8,925 nucleotides of DNA, from positions 1 to 8,925 of the forward strand of contig CANFQR010000037.1 of assembly GCA_947449125.1 (NCBI GenBank), read 5' to 3'. The first letter of the stretch is position 1; each line of letters starts with the position of its first letter. Under the pieces are notes generated by a model. The model was not told the DNA's origin and ran no database searches. It saw only the letters and a list, made by a program, of their open reading frames with translations. Below are positions 1 to 6,005 of this stretch, piece after piece. The DNA comes from Bacteroidota bacterium (GTDB lineage: Bacteria; Bacteroidota; Bacteroidia; B-17B0; Aurantibacillaceae). The translations under genes were made by a program, and so were the position numbers.

Positions 1-405
1 AATATCTTGGTTTAAGAATTCCTCATATAATGTTTTATCCCAAAGCTCAATTACATTATTGCTTCCCAATACTTTTAAATCCGATTTTATTTCGGCATAA
101 TCTGTTAATGATTTTGGTAACAGTAACCTGCCAGAATTATCTGCCTCAACATTTGTTGCCCCACCGGTAAATTTTCTAACAAATACATCATTAGCTTTGA
201 TTAAGCGATTAAGCTTGCTTAATTTTTTATTTAATTTTTCCCACTCGTATAACGGATATAAAACCAAGCATTTTTGATGAAGATTTCTGTTTATTACAAA
301 ACCGTTTTCAAATAATTTTTCAAGTTGTTTTCTTAGGTCAATAGGAAACATGAAGCGCCCTTTAGCGTCCACTTTACAATCGTATTCTCCTATTAAACTT
401 GTCAT
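1..405 (-). CDS. mraZ: Transcriptional regulator MraZ (3' end cut by window edge)
   Basis: Reading the minus strand from the ATG at 405-403 gives an open frame of 135 codons that runs off the left edge, so the last 15 or so residues of a usual ~150-residue MraZ are missing. The protein shows the two AbrB-like half-domains of MraZ, each with the family's DxxxR signature: D13-A-K-G-R17 and D89-N-S-G-R93, the latter followed by LLLP. MraZ is a ring-forming DNA-binding protein that controls the dcw (division and cell wall) cluster, of which it is normally the first gene; mraW and the rest would lie left of the window. Four spaced MraZ boxes sit 42-76 bases upstream of the start, which supports both identity and autoregulation. 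No Shine-Dalgarno sequence precedes the ATG. Identification is secure; only the C-terminus is unseen. Confidence 0.95.
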   Translation of the reverse strand, partial: MTSLIGEYDCKVDAKGRFMFPIDLRKQLEKLFENGFVINRNLHQKCLVLYPLYEWEKLNKKLSKLNRLIKANDVFVRKFTGGATNVEADNSGRLLLPKSLTDYAEIKSDLKVLGSNNVIELWDKTLYEEFLNQDI

Positions 406-427
406 TTGTTGATTACTAATGTTTTAA

Positions 428-435
428 CAAAAATA
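428..435 (-). promoter_or_regulatory. Putative mraZ promoter -7 element
   Basis: On the minus strand this reads TATTTTTG, a full match to the Bacteroidota -7 consensus TAnnTTTG, preceded by TA to give TATATTTTTG. It ends 23 bases before the mraZ ATG. No convincing -33 TTG is present; the expected -33 position is filled by the MraZ boxes, so a bound MraZ ring would block polymerase. The element is seen in the sequence; its use is inferred. Confidence 0.6.
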
Positions 436-446
436 TAGATTAATTC

Positions 447-481
447 TCCACTTTTTACCACTTTTAGCCATTTTTTACCAC
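447..481 (-). promoter_or_regulatory. MraZ-binding box array (four repeats, 10-bp period)
   Basis: On the minus strand four 5-base boxes GTGGT, ATGGC, GTGGT and GTGGA are separated by exactly 5 A/T bases (AAAAA, TAAAA, AAAAA), giving one box per DNA helical turn. MraZ of other bacteria is known to bind tandem TGGGN-type boxes with 5-base spacers in front of its own gene. Here the core is TGG with a variable following base. Placement directly upstream of the mraZ -7 element argues for autoregulation of mraZ and the dcw genes behind it. Confidence 0.85.
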
Positions 482-490
482 TTTGTTGAA

Positions 491-656
491 AAAAACGAGG
501 TTTTAAACATTGTTAATAATGCAAACCATTCACGTATAAATTATTAAATGCAACGTGAAAACATTGTTTGACAAGGGTTTTAGAAGATTATTTGTTTACG
601 CTTAAAAGCAATTACGTTATAGAATTTAAACAGGATATTAACAACCTATTTAAAAA
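491..656. other. Gene-free spacer between mraZ boxes and upstream terminator, with small repeats
   Basis: No credible coding frame or RNA gene is seen here. The stretch holds a 7-bp inverted repeat, TTCACGT (529-535) and ACGTGAA (553-559), and a 10-base direct repeat AAACATTGTT (505-514 and 559-568) overlapping its right arm by one base. These could be a distal regulatory site for the mraZ promoter, but short repeats in AT-rich DNA can arise by chance. Confidence 0.3.
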
Positions 657-660
657 AACA

Positions 661-690
661 AAAACCTCAAAATTTACTTTGAGGTTTTTT
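661..690 (-). terminator. Intrinsic terminator after the glsB-engB-hypothetical unit
   Basis: AAAACCTCAAA (661-671) pairs perfectly with TTTGAGGTTTT (678-688) around a 6-base loop, an 11-bp stem. Read on the minus strand it is followed by a T-rich tract, and it lies about 55 bases past the stop of the minus-strand gene ending at 744. A and T runs on both sides make it potentially bidirectional. It separates the upstream unit from the mraZ promoter. Confidence 0.85.
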
Positions 691-743
691 GCGCCGTTTA
701 GGCAAAAAATAGTAAGAAAAATTTACTAATTAGGATGTTTGGT

Positions 744-1073
744 TTATATAAACTCGTCTTTTTTAAAATAATCAATTATTGAATCGATTATTAATTTATT
801 TTGTTGTTTCGCGTCAAGAAACGGAAGATTCTCTTTTAAAGTCCAATGTGGCCAGCCATCTTCATCTCTGCCAGCAAATTCATAAAATCCAAAAGGTTCA
901 AGTAGAGCGCAAATTGCAATATGTATAATTTCTACTTTTTCGTCTTTTTTATATTTTTTATATGGTTTACCTAATTCTTGCAGGCCTATGATAAATAAAA
1001 TAGCATCATAATCTAACTCTTCATCAAAACGTTCTTTTAATTTTTGCTGAAGTCTTTCCCATTCGCTTATCAT
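744..1073 (-). CDS. Conserved hypothetical protein, 109 aa, with GRDEDGWPHW motif
   Basis: I do not recognise a named family. The product is 109 residues, soluble and probably mostly helical, with no signal peptide or membrane segment. It is highly charged at the N-terminus (residues 1-22) and around 36-47. Its most distinctive stretch is a Gly/Trp/His-rich motif at 68-77 (GRDEDGWPHW), preceded by LLEPFGFYEF (57-66), which looks like a conserved surface or binding site. I recall similar small proteins in other Bacteroidota genomes, but none with a known role. It starts 56 bases after the engB stop on the same strand, has no evident promoter of its own and is followed by a terminator, so it is probably the last gene of the glsB-engB unit. 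A cytoplasmic role linked to ribosome or envelope work is conceivable from context only. Confidence 0.8.
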   Translation of the reverse strand: MISEWERLQQKLKERFDEELDYDAILFIIGLQELGKPYKKYKKDEKVEIIHIAICALLEPFGFYEFAGRDEDGWPHWTLKENLPFLDAKQQNKLIIDSIIDYFKKDEFI

Positions 1074-1129
1074 AATTGAAAGAATATTCTTGGATTGGAT
1101 TAATGATTAAAAAAATGATTTAAACGTCG

Positions 1130-1786
1130 CTATAATTCGCTTTCTTCTTGAGGCTCGTCAGCCTTAGGTACTTCCTTTTTTAAGTCGAAATTCACTTGCT
1201 TAAGATGGTGGTGTATAAAGTCTAATATTTCATCTCTTCCAACCTTTTTTTCGGCGGATGAATAAAAACAATTGGGTAATTCTTCCCATAATTTTAGAAG
1301 TTCTTTTTCGAAGCTTTTTATATTCTTTGTTAATTCAGATTTTGAGTTCTTATCTGTTTTAGTATAAATAATACTAAATGGAATTTGATTTTCTCCACAC
1401 CATAACATAAAATCTTTATCAATTTGCTGTAATGGTAATCGGCTATCAATCAACATAAATAAACAAACCAGAGTTTCTCGCTTTTTACAATAATCATAAA
1501 TTATTGTTTCAATTTTAGTTCGGATATCTTTACTTGTTTTTGCAAACCCATAGCCTGGTAAATCTACCAAAAACCAATTGTCATTAATTGTAAAATGATT
1601 TATCAATTGTGTTTTTCCAGGTGTAGCTGAAGTTTTTGCTAATTTGTTATTATTGCAAAGCATATTTATTAACGATGACTTACCAACGTTACTTCTGCCA
1701 ATGAAGGCAAACTCCGGAAGTGTATGCTTTGGGCATCCAAAAATACTCGAAGCACTTTGTTTAAAAACAGCTTTTTTAATTATCAT
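1130..1786 (-). CDS. engB: Ribosome biogenesis GTP-binding protein EngB (YihA/YsxC)
   Basis: This is a 218-residue TRAFAC-class GTPase needed for assembly of the large ribosomal subunit in other bacteria. All nucleotide-binding motifs are visible in order: G1 GRSNVGKSS (30-38), G2 threonine in the TPGKT segment (55-59), G3 DLPGYG (75-80), G4 TKTD (142-145) and G5 SSA (176-178). The GRSNVGKSS and DLPGYGFA wording is specific to EngB. The length is slightly above the usual ~195-210 because of an acidic tail (roughly 204-218) rich in Glu and Asp, which is not part of the GTPase fold. The ATG at 1786 lies 11 bp inside the 3' end of the upstream acyltransferase gene; a later start would cut into the first strand of the fold, so the overlap is probably real and suggests translational coupling. 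Engb next to mraZ is a known Bacteroidota arrangement. Confidence 0.96.
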   Translation of the reverse strand: MIIKKAVFKQSASSIFGCPKHTLPEFAFIGRSNVGKSSLINMLCNNNKLAKTSATPGKTQLINHFTINDNWFLVDLPGYGFAKTSKDIRTKIETIIYDYCKKRETLVCLFMLIDSRLPLQQIDKDFMLWCGENQIPFSIIYTKTDKNSKSELTKNIKSFEKELLKLWEELPNCFYSSAEKKVGRDEILDFIHHHLKQVNFDLKKEVPKADEPQEESEL

Positions 1787-2729
1787 TATTTAGTGAAATT
1801 CCTTTTTCTAAAAGGTATGAATTTATATGTCGTTCTTTTTTACTTTGATAAATATCGTTTATGGTAACTAATATCCCAGTTTCTTCAACATCTCCAAAAG
1901 TTGGATTTATTGCTGTACCAAAACATTTCATGGTTGAACTTAAATTCATGTATGCATTTACCAATGGTGGAATATTTTCACTTAATGCTCTAACCACTTT
2001 ATTTAAATATGCATAGCCAGCTTTATAATCTAAATTTTTAAGTTCGTTTAAGAAATTTGAAACATCAGTTTTATTTGTTAGTCCATGAATTGGTGTCACT
2101 AATTTTTCATCGTCAGGAAAATAATGCAGCATAAACGTTAAAATATAATCTCTTGCAACTACATTAAAATCTGTATACATAGTAACCTTGCCATAAAAAT
2201 ACTTTTGTGAGGGATTATCTACAACCAGTGCTCCTAAACCATCCCATAAATTATCTAAACTAAACAGGCCTTTTCTGAATTGTTCACTTGGCTGATATAA
2301 GGGTTGAATAAATGAACGACCTAATTCAATTGTATATGGTAAATATTCTTTATAAAACTGCTCGCTAAAGTTAAACAATTCAGTTGTTGCCAATTGTACT
2401 TTTCCATTTATGTATTCAGCATCTTTACACAAAATAAAACGGTAGGCACCAACAATCTCTTGATCTTCAGAGTTCCATACTAACAATTGCTGATATGGAT
2501 GAGAACACGTATCAAACTCGTCAATATCGATTGACTTGCCCGTTCCCCCTCCCGCATGCCTGAAAGTCACTTCACGTAACCTCCCAATTTCACGCATTAC
2601 ATTAGGGGAATTATGATGCGTAATAATATAAATTTCGTTATTTCCATTGTTGGTTTTGCGAACAAATCGATCATTAGTCAGTTCTCGCAACAACAACTCT
2701 TTACTCACCTGTTCAACTATCTTTTCCAT
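1776..2729 (-). CDS. glsB: GNAT-fold lipid N-acyltransferase, GlsB/OlsB-like (COG3176 'hemolysin' family)
   Basis: The 317-residue protein matches the OlsB/GlsB acyltransferase family, long annotated as putative hemolysin. In Bacteroides, GlsB transfers a 3-hydroxy-acyl group to glycine as the first step of glycine (serine-glycine) lipid synthesis; OlsB does the same with ornithine. Visible signatures are the N-terminal MREIGRLREVTFR segment (45-57), the GGGTGKSIDIDEFD loop (60-73), QQLLVWN (80-86), VGAYRF (93-98), ELGRSFI (135-141) and the LWDGLGALV segment (161-169). No signal peptide or membrane span is present, as expected for a cytoplasmic, membrane-associated enzyme. Substrate (glycine or another amino acid) cannot be told from sequence, and no PlsC-type O-acyltransferase (GlsA) partner lies in the window. 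It is the first gene of the unit, divergent from the SprB-like gene, with its stop overlapping engB by 11 bp. The family call is firm; the gene symbol is tentative. Confidence 0.85.
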   Translation of the reverse strand: MEKIVEQVSKELLLRELTNDRFVRKTNNGNNEIYIITHHNSPNVMREIGRLREVTFRHAGGGTGKSIDIDEFDTCSHPYQQLLVWNSEDQEIVGAYRFILCKDAEYINGKVQLATTELFNFSEQFYKEYLPYTIELGRSFIQPLYQPSEQFRKGLFSLDNLWDGLGALVVDNPSQKYFYGKVTMYTDFNVVARDYILTFMLHYFPDDEKLVTPIHGLTNKTDVSNFLNELKNLDYKAGYAYLNKVVRALSENIPPLVNAYMNLSSTMKCFGTAINPTFGDVEETGILVTINDIYQSKKERHINSYLLEKGISLNNDN

Positions 2730-2799
2730 ATTTTGCGCTTATTCGTAAATATACAATTATAATAAAAAATTTAATGTTTTTATTATATTTATAATCTGT
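2730..2799. promoter_or_regulatory. Divergent intergenic promoter region (glsB / SprB-like gene)
   Basis: This 70-base AT-rich spacer must contain the starts of two opposing units. On the minus strand TATATTTA (2746-2753) is one base off the TAnnTTTG -7 consensus and ends 17 bases before the glsB ATG. On the plus strand the same octamer occurs at 2784-2791, but only 8 bases before the ATG at 2800, which would give an almost leaderless mRNA. No clear -33 element is seen for either direction. Confidence 0.35.
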
Positions 2800-3381
2800 A
2801 TGAGTAAATCGTATCTGTTTAATTACATAAAATTAATTAATGTTGTTTTTATATTTTTGGTGAACAGTTTATTCGGTCAATCATCTCATAGTATAAATCT
2901 TTTTTTAGCCAATGAAAACTGCGAAAAAGGATCCGCAGGAATTAATATTGATAAATTAGCAACTACTGATACTTTATTTATAAAATGGAGTAATGGCCAA
3001 ACAGGAGTTAACTCAATCAATGAGTTACTTTCAGGAAACTATTCTGTAAATGTTATAATTAAACATTTTATTGACACTACCATTGCTTTTAAAATTGAGA
3101 AAGAGGAGTGTACGGTAATAATTTCAAATCATTTTACTCCTAATAGCGACAACTATAATGACTATCTTCAAATCGCAAATGTCATTAATTTCCCAAAATT
3201 TGAATTACTAATTTTTAATAAGTGGGGACAAAAAGTTCACCAACAACAAGAAAATTATTCTCCTTGGGACGGCAACTGGAATGGAAATGCCGTACCCGAT
3301 GAAACTTATTACTATGTTTTTTACTTTAACTCTGAGAATAAAAATAAATTTTTAAAAGGACACATAACGTTAATTAGATGA
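2800..3381 (+). CDS. Miniature SprB-like secreted protein with CHU_C (type B T9SS sorting) domain
   Basis: The 193-residue product has three parts. Residues 1-27 are a signal peptide (hydrophobic INVVFIFLVNSLF, likely cleaved after GQ). Residues about 40-104 resemble a single SprB-type repeat, with the typical WSNGQTG turn (63-69) and LLSGNYSVNV (77-86). Residues about 106-193 are a CHU_C domain, the gliding-motility-associated C-terminal domain used as a type B sorting signal: NHFTPNSDNYNDYL (110-123), FELLIFNKWGQKV (134-146), WDGNWNG (156-162) and a closing GHITLIR. It should be exported by Sec and then the T9SS to the cell surface. Most CHU_C proteins are far larger adhesins; here a single repeat is the whole cargo. 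The TGA stop overlaps the start of the PorP/SprF gene (ATGA at 3378-3381), as expected for a cargo-partner pair. The domain call is firm; the function of the mature protein is unknown. Confidence 0.88.
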   Translation: MSKSYLFNYIKLINVVFIFLVNSLFGQSSHSINLFLANENCEKGSAGINIDKLATTDTLFIKWSNGQTGVNSINELLSGNYSVNVIIKHFIDTTIAFKIEKEECTVIISNHFTPNSDNYNDYLQIANVINFPKFELLIFNKWGQKVHQQQENYSPWDGNWNGNAVPDETYYYVFYFNSENKNKFLKGHITLIR

Positions 3382-4334
3382 GAAAAAATTACATATGTTT
3401 TATTTTTTGTCTTTTGATAATCAAGTTACATTCTCAACAAACAACTCAATACACACAATTTATTTTTAATAAAATTGGATATAATCCAGCTTCATCAGGT
3501 TTATCACTAAATTCCAAATACGAATTAATTTTTGGTGCTAGAAGCCAATGGCTGGGGTTTTCTAATAATCCAACATCAGGGTTTATTTCTTATAACTATA
3601 ATTTTATACCCCAACATGGTTATACTAAATGGCATAATATCGGTATGTATATAGATCACGATCAGGCAGGCGATTTATCTCAAGATAATTTATGGCTGTC
3701 TTATGCATTTCATTTATTAGTCTCAAAAAAAACAATTATGTCGTTTGGAGTATTTGGCGGAATTAAACATTTTAATTTAAGCACAAGCAATTTAGACAAA
3801 TCAGATCCGGCAATAGCAAAAAGTAGTAGTTCTGTTTGGGCATATCCAAATATCGTTCCCGGAATAAGAGTCACCAATAAAAAAATGTTTATTGATCTGT
3901 GTTTTCAAAATGTAACTATTAACAGAAAATCTGGCTTCGGCGGACAAATTGGTTCACCCTCTAAATTGTTTCCACACTACACTTTAAATACCGGTTATAA
4001 ATTTAAAATTAACGACCTTGACAATCTTGTTGCAGCAGTTAATCTGCACAGCTCACTTTTTAGCTTGCCAAGTGTTGAAATAAATATTATTAATTACTAT
4101 AACAAACGCTTTGCTTTGGGCGCTAGTTTAAGAAGTAAAAATTTCATTTCAGCAATTTTACAATTCAGACTTCAGCATAATCTTAGTGTTGGTTTTGCCT
4201 ATGATCTTTCAATAAACAAAACCCGACAAATTGCGCCTAGCACCGCAGAAATTATGATTAGTTTATCGCCGCTATTTGGCGGGGAGATCGTTGATAGAAA
4301 AGCAAAACTAAATGTGACAGAATGTACTTTTTAA
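3378..4334 (+). CDS. PorP/SprF family type IX secretion outer-membrane protein
   Basis: This 318-residue protein begins with a signal peptide (1-20, cleaved near LHSQ) followed by the family's hallmark QYTQFIFNKIGYNPASSG (24-41) and ARSQWLGFSNNPTSGFISYNY (two adjoining blocks within 54-74). The rest alternates polar and hydrophobic residues with many aromatic strand ends, consistent with an outer-membrane beta-barrel. PorP/SprF proteins are paralogous partners of T9SS type B (CHU_C) substrates; SprF is needed for export or surface retention of the adhesin SprB in gliding flavobacteria. Its ATG overlaps the stop of the upstream CHU_C gene by four bases, so the two are translationally coupled and probably dedicated to each other. 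It is a paralogue rather than necessarily the core PorP, since no porK, porL, porM or porN genes flank it. A hairpin straddles its stop codon. Confidence 0.92.
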   Translation: MRKNYICFIFCLLIIKLHSQQTTQYTQFIFNKIGYNPASSGLSLNSKYELIFGARSQWLGFSNNPTSGFISYNYNFIPQHGYTKWHNIGMYIDHDQAGDLSQDNLWLSYAFHLLVSKKTIMSFGVFGGIKHFNLSTSNLDKSDPAIAKSSSSVWAYPNIVPGIRVTNKKMFIDLCFQNVTINRKSGFGGQIGSPSKLFPHYTLNTGYKFKINDLDNLVAAVNLHSSLFSLPSVEINIINYYNKRFALGASLRSKNFISAILQFRLQHNLSVGFAYDLSINKTRQIAPSTAEIMISLSPLFGGEIVDRKAKLNVTECTF

Positions 4335-4350
4335 TTCATTCTGTTATTTT
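4315..4350 (+). terminator. Probable terminator overlapping the sprF-like stop codon
   Basis: ACAGAATG (4317-4324) pairs perfectly with CATTCTGT (4337-4344), extendable by a G·U and a T-A pair to 10 bp, around a 12-base loop that includes the TAA stop at 4332-4334. It is followed by ATTTTCC on the plus strand. The T-tract is short, so termination may be only partial. Confidence 0.5.
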
Positions 4351-4415
4351 CCATTTATAAAAATATTTTATTGACTTTTAACTCTTTAAGTTGAAAATAA
4401 TTCTATTTTTTATTA

Positions 4416-4451
4416 ATGCATAAGATTATTATGTATATTTGTCTTATGCAT
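4416..4451 (+). promoter_or_regulatory. Putative PadR operator: perfect 10-bp inverted repeat
   Basis: ATGCATAAGA (4416-4425) and TCTTATGCAT (4442-4451) are exact reverse complements separated by 16 bases. A dimeric winged-helix repressor such as PadR typically binds such a site in front of its own gene. The repeat brackets a perfect -7 element and its right arm would cover the transcription start, which fits repression by occlusion. The repeat is seen directly; the binding protein is inferred from adjacency. Confidence 0.75.
4434..4441 (+). promoter_or_regulatory. Promoter -7 element of the padR-membrane protein unit
   Basis: TATATTTG is a perfect match to the Bacteroidota -7 consensus TAnnTTTG and lies in the spacer of the inverted repeat. 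Transcription would begin near 4447-4449, leaving a leader of about 27 bases before the ATG at 4475. No clear -33 TTG is found at the expected distance. The position shows that the in-frame TTG at 4439 belongs to the promoter and is not the start codon. Confidence 0.7.
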
Positions 4452-4474
4452 ACAGTCAAAAACATAAAAAAATT

Positions 4475-4816
4475 ATGATTTACTCCTCAGAATTAATAAA
4501 AGGAACTCTCAAAACAATAGTTCTAAAATTGTTAGCTGACAATAAAAAAATGTACGGCTATGAAATTTCGCAAAAAGTAAAAGAGTTAACATTAAATAAA
4601 ATTCAAATAACAGAAGGGGCGCTTTATCCAACTTTACATGCGTTAGAAGATGAAGGTTTAGTTACTGTTGAAACTGAATTTATTGGAAAGAGAGTGCGTA
4701 AATATTATAGCTTAAGTAGCTCAGGAAAATCTAAAACTAAAGAAAAAGTTAATGAGTTGGCAGATTTTATGAACACTATGAAATTTTTACTTGATATAAA
4801 AACTAAAACAGCATAG
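4475..4816 (+). CDS. PadR family transcriptional regulator
   Basis: With the ATG at 4475 the product is 113 residues, the usual size for a PadR-s1 type regulator. The frame is open upstream to a TTG at 4439, but that codon lies inside the -7 box, and the family normally begins just before a segment like SSELIKGTLKTIVLKLL (4-20), so the ATG is preferred. The winged-helix domain shows MYGYEI (26-31), the recognition-helix block EGALYPTLHALEDEGLV (47-63) and the wing RKYYSLSSSGK (75-85). PadR proteins are dimeric repressors that often control an adjacent membrane protein or transporter gene. The operator-like inverted repeat upstream suggests it represses itself and the following gene, which begins directly after its TAG stop. 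The inducing signal is unknown. Confidence 0.93.
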   Translation: MIYSSELIKGTLKTIVLKLLADNKKMYGYEISQKVKELTLNKIQITEGALYPTLHALEDEGLVTVETEFIGKRVRKYYSLSSSGKSKTKEKVNELADFMNTMKFLLDIKTKTA

Positions 4817-6001
4817 GTGTATAAACTGAGCGATAAACAAATTGATTTTATACTTGACGATATAAAAACTCGAGGCATTGAGATGGAGAGCCTCCAATTA
4901 AGTATACTTGATCATGTATGTTGCATAATTGAAGAACATTTGGAAGAAAACGGGGACTTTGAAAATTTCTATAAAAAAACAATTGCCTCTTTTTACAAGG
5001 ACGCCTTATGGGAAATTGAAGAAGAAACAATTAATTTATTAATCTATAAAAACTACTACACTATGAAAAAAACAATGATTATTAGCGGAATTTTTTCTGC
5101 AGTTTCCTTAAGCACTGGTATCATTTTTAAATTTATGTATTGGCCGGGAGCGGCTGCATTTATTGTTCTTGGAATACTTGCCGCTAGTTTGATATTTTTG
5201 CCCTTGATGTTTACCATAAAAGCTAAAGAAAAACAGACTGTAAAAGATAAATTTATAATTATTACTGGTGCTATTGTATCGATACTAACAAGCCTATCTA
5301 TTTTATTTAAAATCATGCACTGGCCCTATGCAAACATTATGGGAATATGTTCTATTCTTATTATGATATTTATTTTTTTACCAATTTACTTTTTTACCGG
5401 CATACGAAATCCAGAAACAAAAATAAACACAATTACCTCATCCGTGCTGATAATTTTGGGTTGCGGACTACTTTTAACACTCATCCGATCGCCCAGATCA
5501 TCCTACGTTACAAATGTTAGAATTACCCATGATTATATACTAAGCCAACAAGTATTAAAAACAGAAATGCAATTATCACTTAAAAAACATGACACAACAA
5601 TCACAAATAATTTAATTAATGAAACCGCTAATAAGATTGTTTTAAATATAGAAAATCTTAAATCATTTATTTTAGAAACAGAAACCGGTTATAAAACAAT
5701 AGATAATAACTTTGAAAAAAAAGGGATTGTAATTGAAGAGCATGGCTACAACGAAAACCCATTTTATTCTGACGCAAATACATTTAAGAATTACGAATTA
5801 CTTCGCAATCAAATTAACACATACAATAACTTGCTAAAATCAAACGTAACTGAATTAATTCATAGCATTCCAATACAAAACACATTTATAGATGTTTTAA
5901 ACCCTAACAAATTTAAAAGCTATACAACCACAAGTATGTTGAATCAGATGACACATTTACAATTACTTATTTTACAAAATCAAATAACGCTTAATTCATA
6001 A
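4817..6001 (+). CDS. PadR-linked membrane protein with duplicated GldL-like hairpin and GldM-like periplasmic domain
   Basis: The 394-residue product starts with GTG immediately after the padR TAG, in the same frame. Residues 1-85 are a helical cytoplasmic domain with a LDHVCCIIEEHLEE segment (31-44). Four hydrophobic segments follow (about 86-104, 110-132, 145-164, 169-192) as two similar hairpins of 60-residue period: FKFMYWPGA (104-112) and FKIMHWPYA (164-172), each ending in IFLP. This Phe-Lys-x-x-His/Tyr-Trp-Pro pattern resembles the hairpin of GldL, the inner-membrane component of the T9SS/gliding motor. A fifth span (206-223) leads into a helical region (about 230-394) ending in NQMTHLQLLILQNQ (376-389), reminiscent of the first periplasmic domain of GldM. 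The GldL proton-path glutamate is not present in either hairpin (A123 and M183 at the aligned sites). The layout is seen; the GldL/GldM kinship is inferred by eye, and the function is unknown. Confidence 0.8.
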   Translation: MYKLSDKQIDFILDDIKTRGIEMESLQLSILDHVCCIIEEHLEENGDFENFYKKTIASFYKDALWEIEEETINLLIYKNYYTMKKTMIISGIFSAVSLSTGIIFKFMYWPGAAAFIVLGILAASLIFLPLMFTIKAKEKQTVKDKFIIITGAIVSILTSLSILFKIMHWPYANIMGICSILIMIFIFLPIYFFTGIRNPETKINTITSSVLIILGCGLLLTLIRSPRSSYVTNVRITHDYILSQQVLKTEMQLSLKKHDTTITNNLINETANKIVLNIENLKSFILETETGYKTIDNNFEKKGIVIEEHGYNENPFYSDANTFKNYELLRNQINTYNNLLKSNVTELIHSIPIQNTFIDVLNPNKFKSYTTTSMLNQMTHLQLLILQNQITLNS

Positions 6002-6005
6002 AATA

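Noticed and set aside
565..600. TTGACA-like sequence suggesting a plus-strand promoter
   Set aside because: There is no TAnnTTTG at proper spacing and no plus-strand gene downstream; a sigma70 -35 of enterobacterial type is not expected in this phylum.
4439..4474. Twelve-residue N-terminal extension of PadR from a TTG start
   Set aside because: The TTG is part of the TATATTTG -7 box, and the family normally begins at the ATG at 4475.
4848..5030. 60-codon open frame on the minus strand
   Set aside because: It lies wholly within the membrane-protein gene on the other strand, has no promoter-like element or recognisable protein features, and is a shadow of that gene.
5056..5316. 86-codon hydrophobic open frame on the minus strand
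   Set aside because: Its hydrophobicity only mirrors the transmembrane coding sequence on the plus strand; there is no independent support for it.
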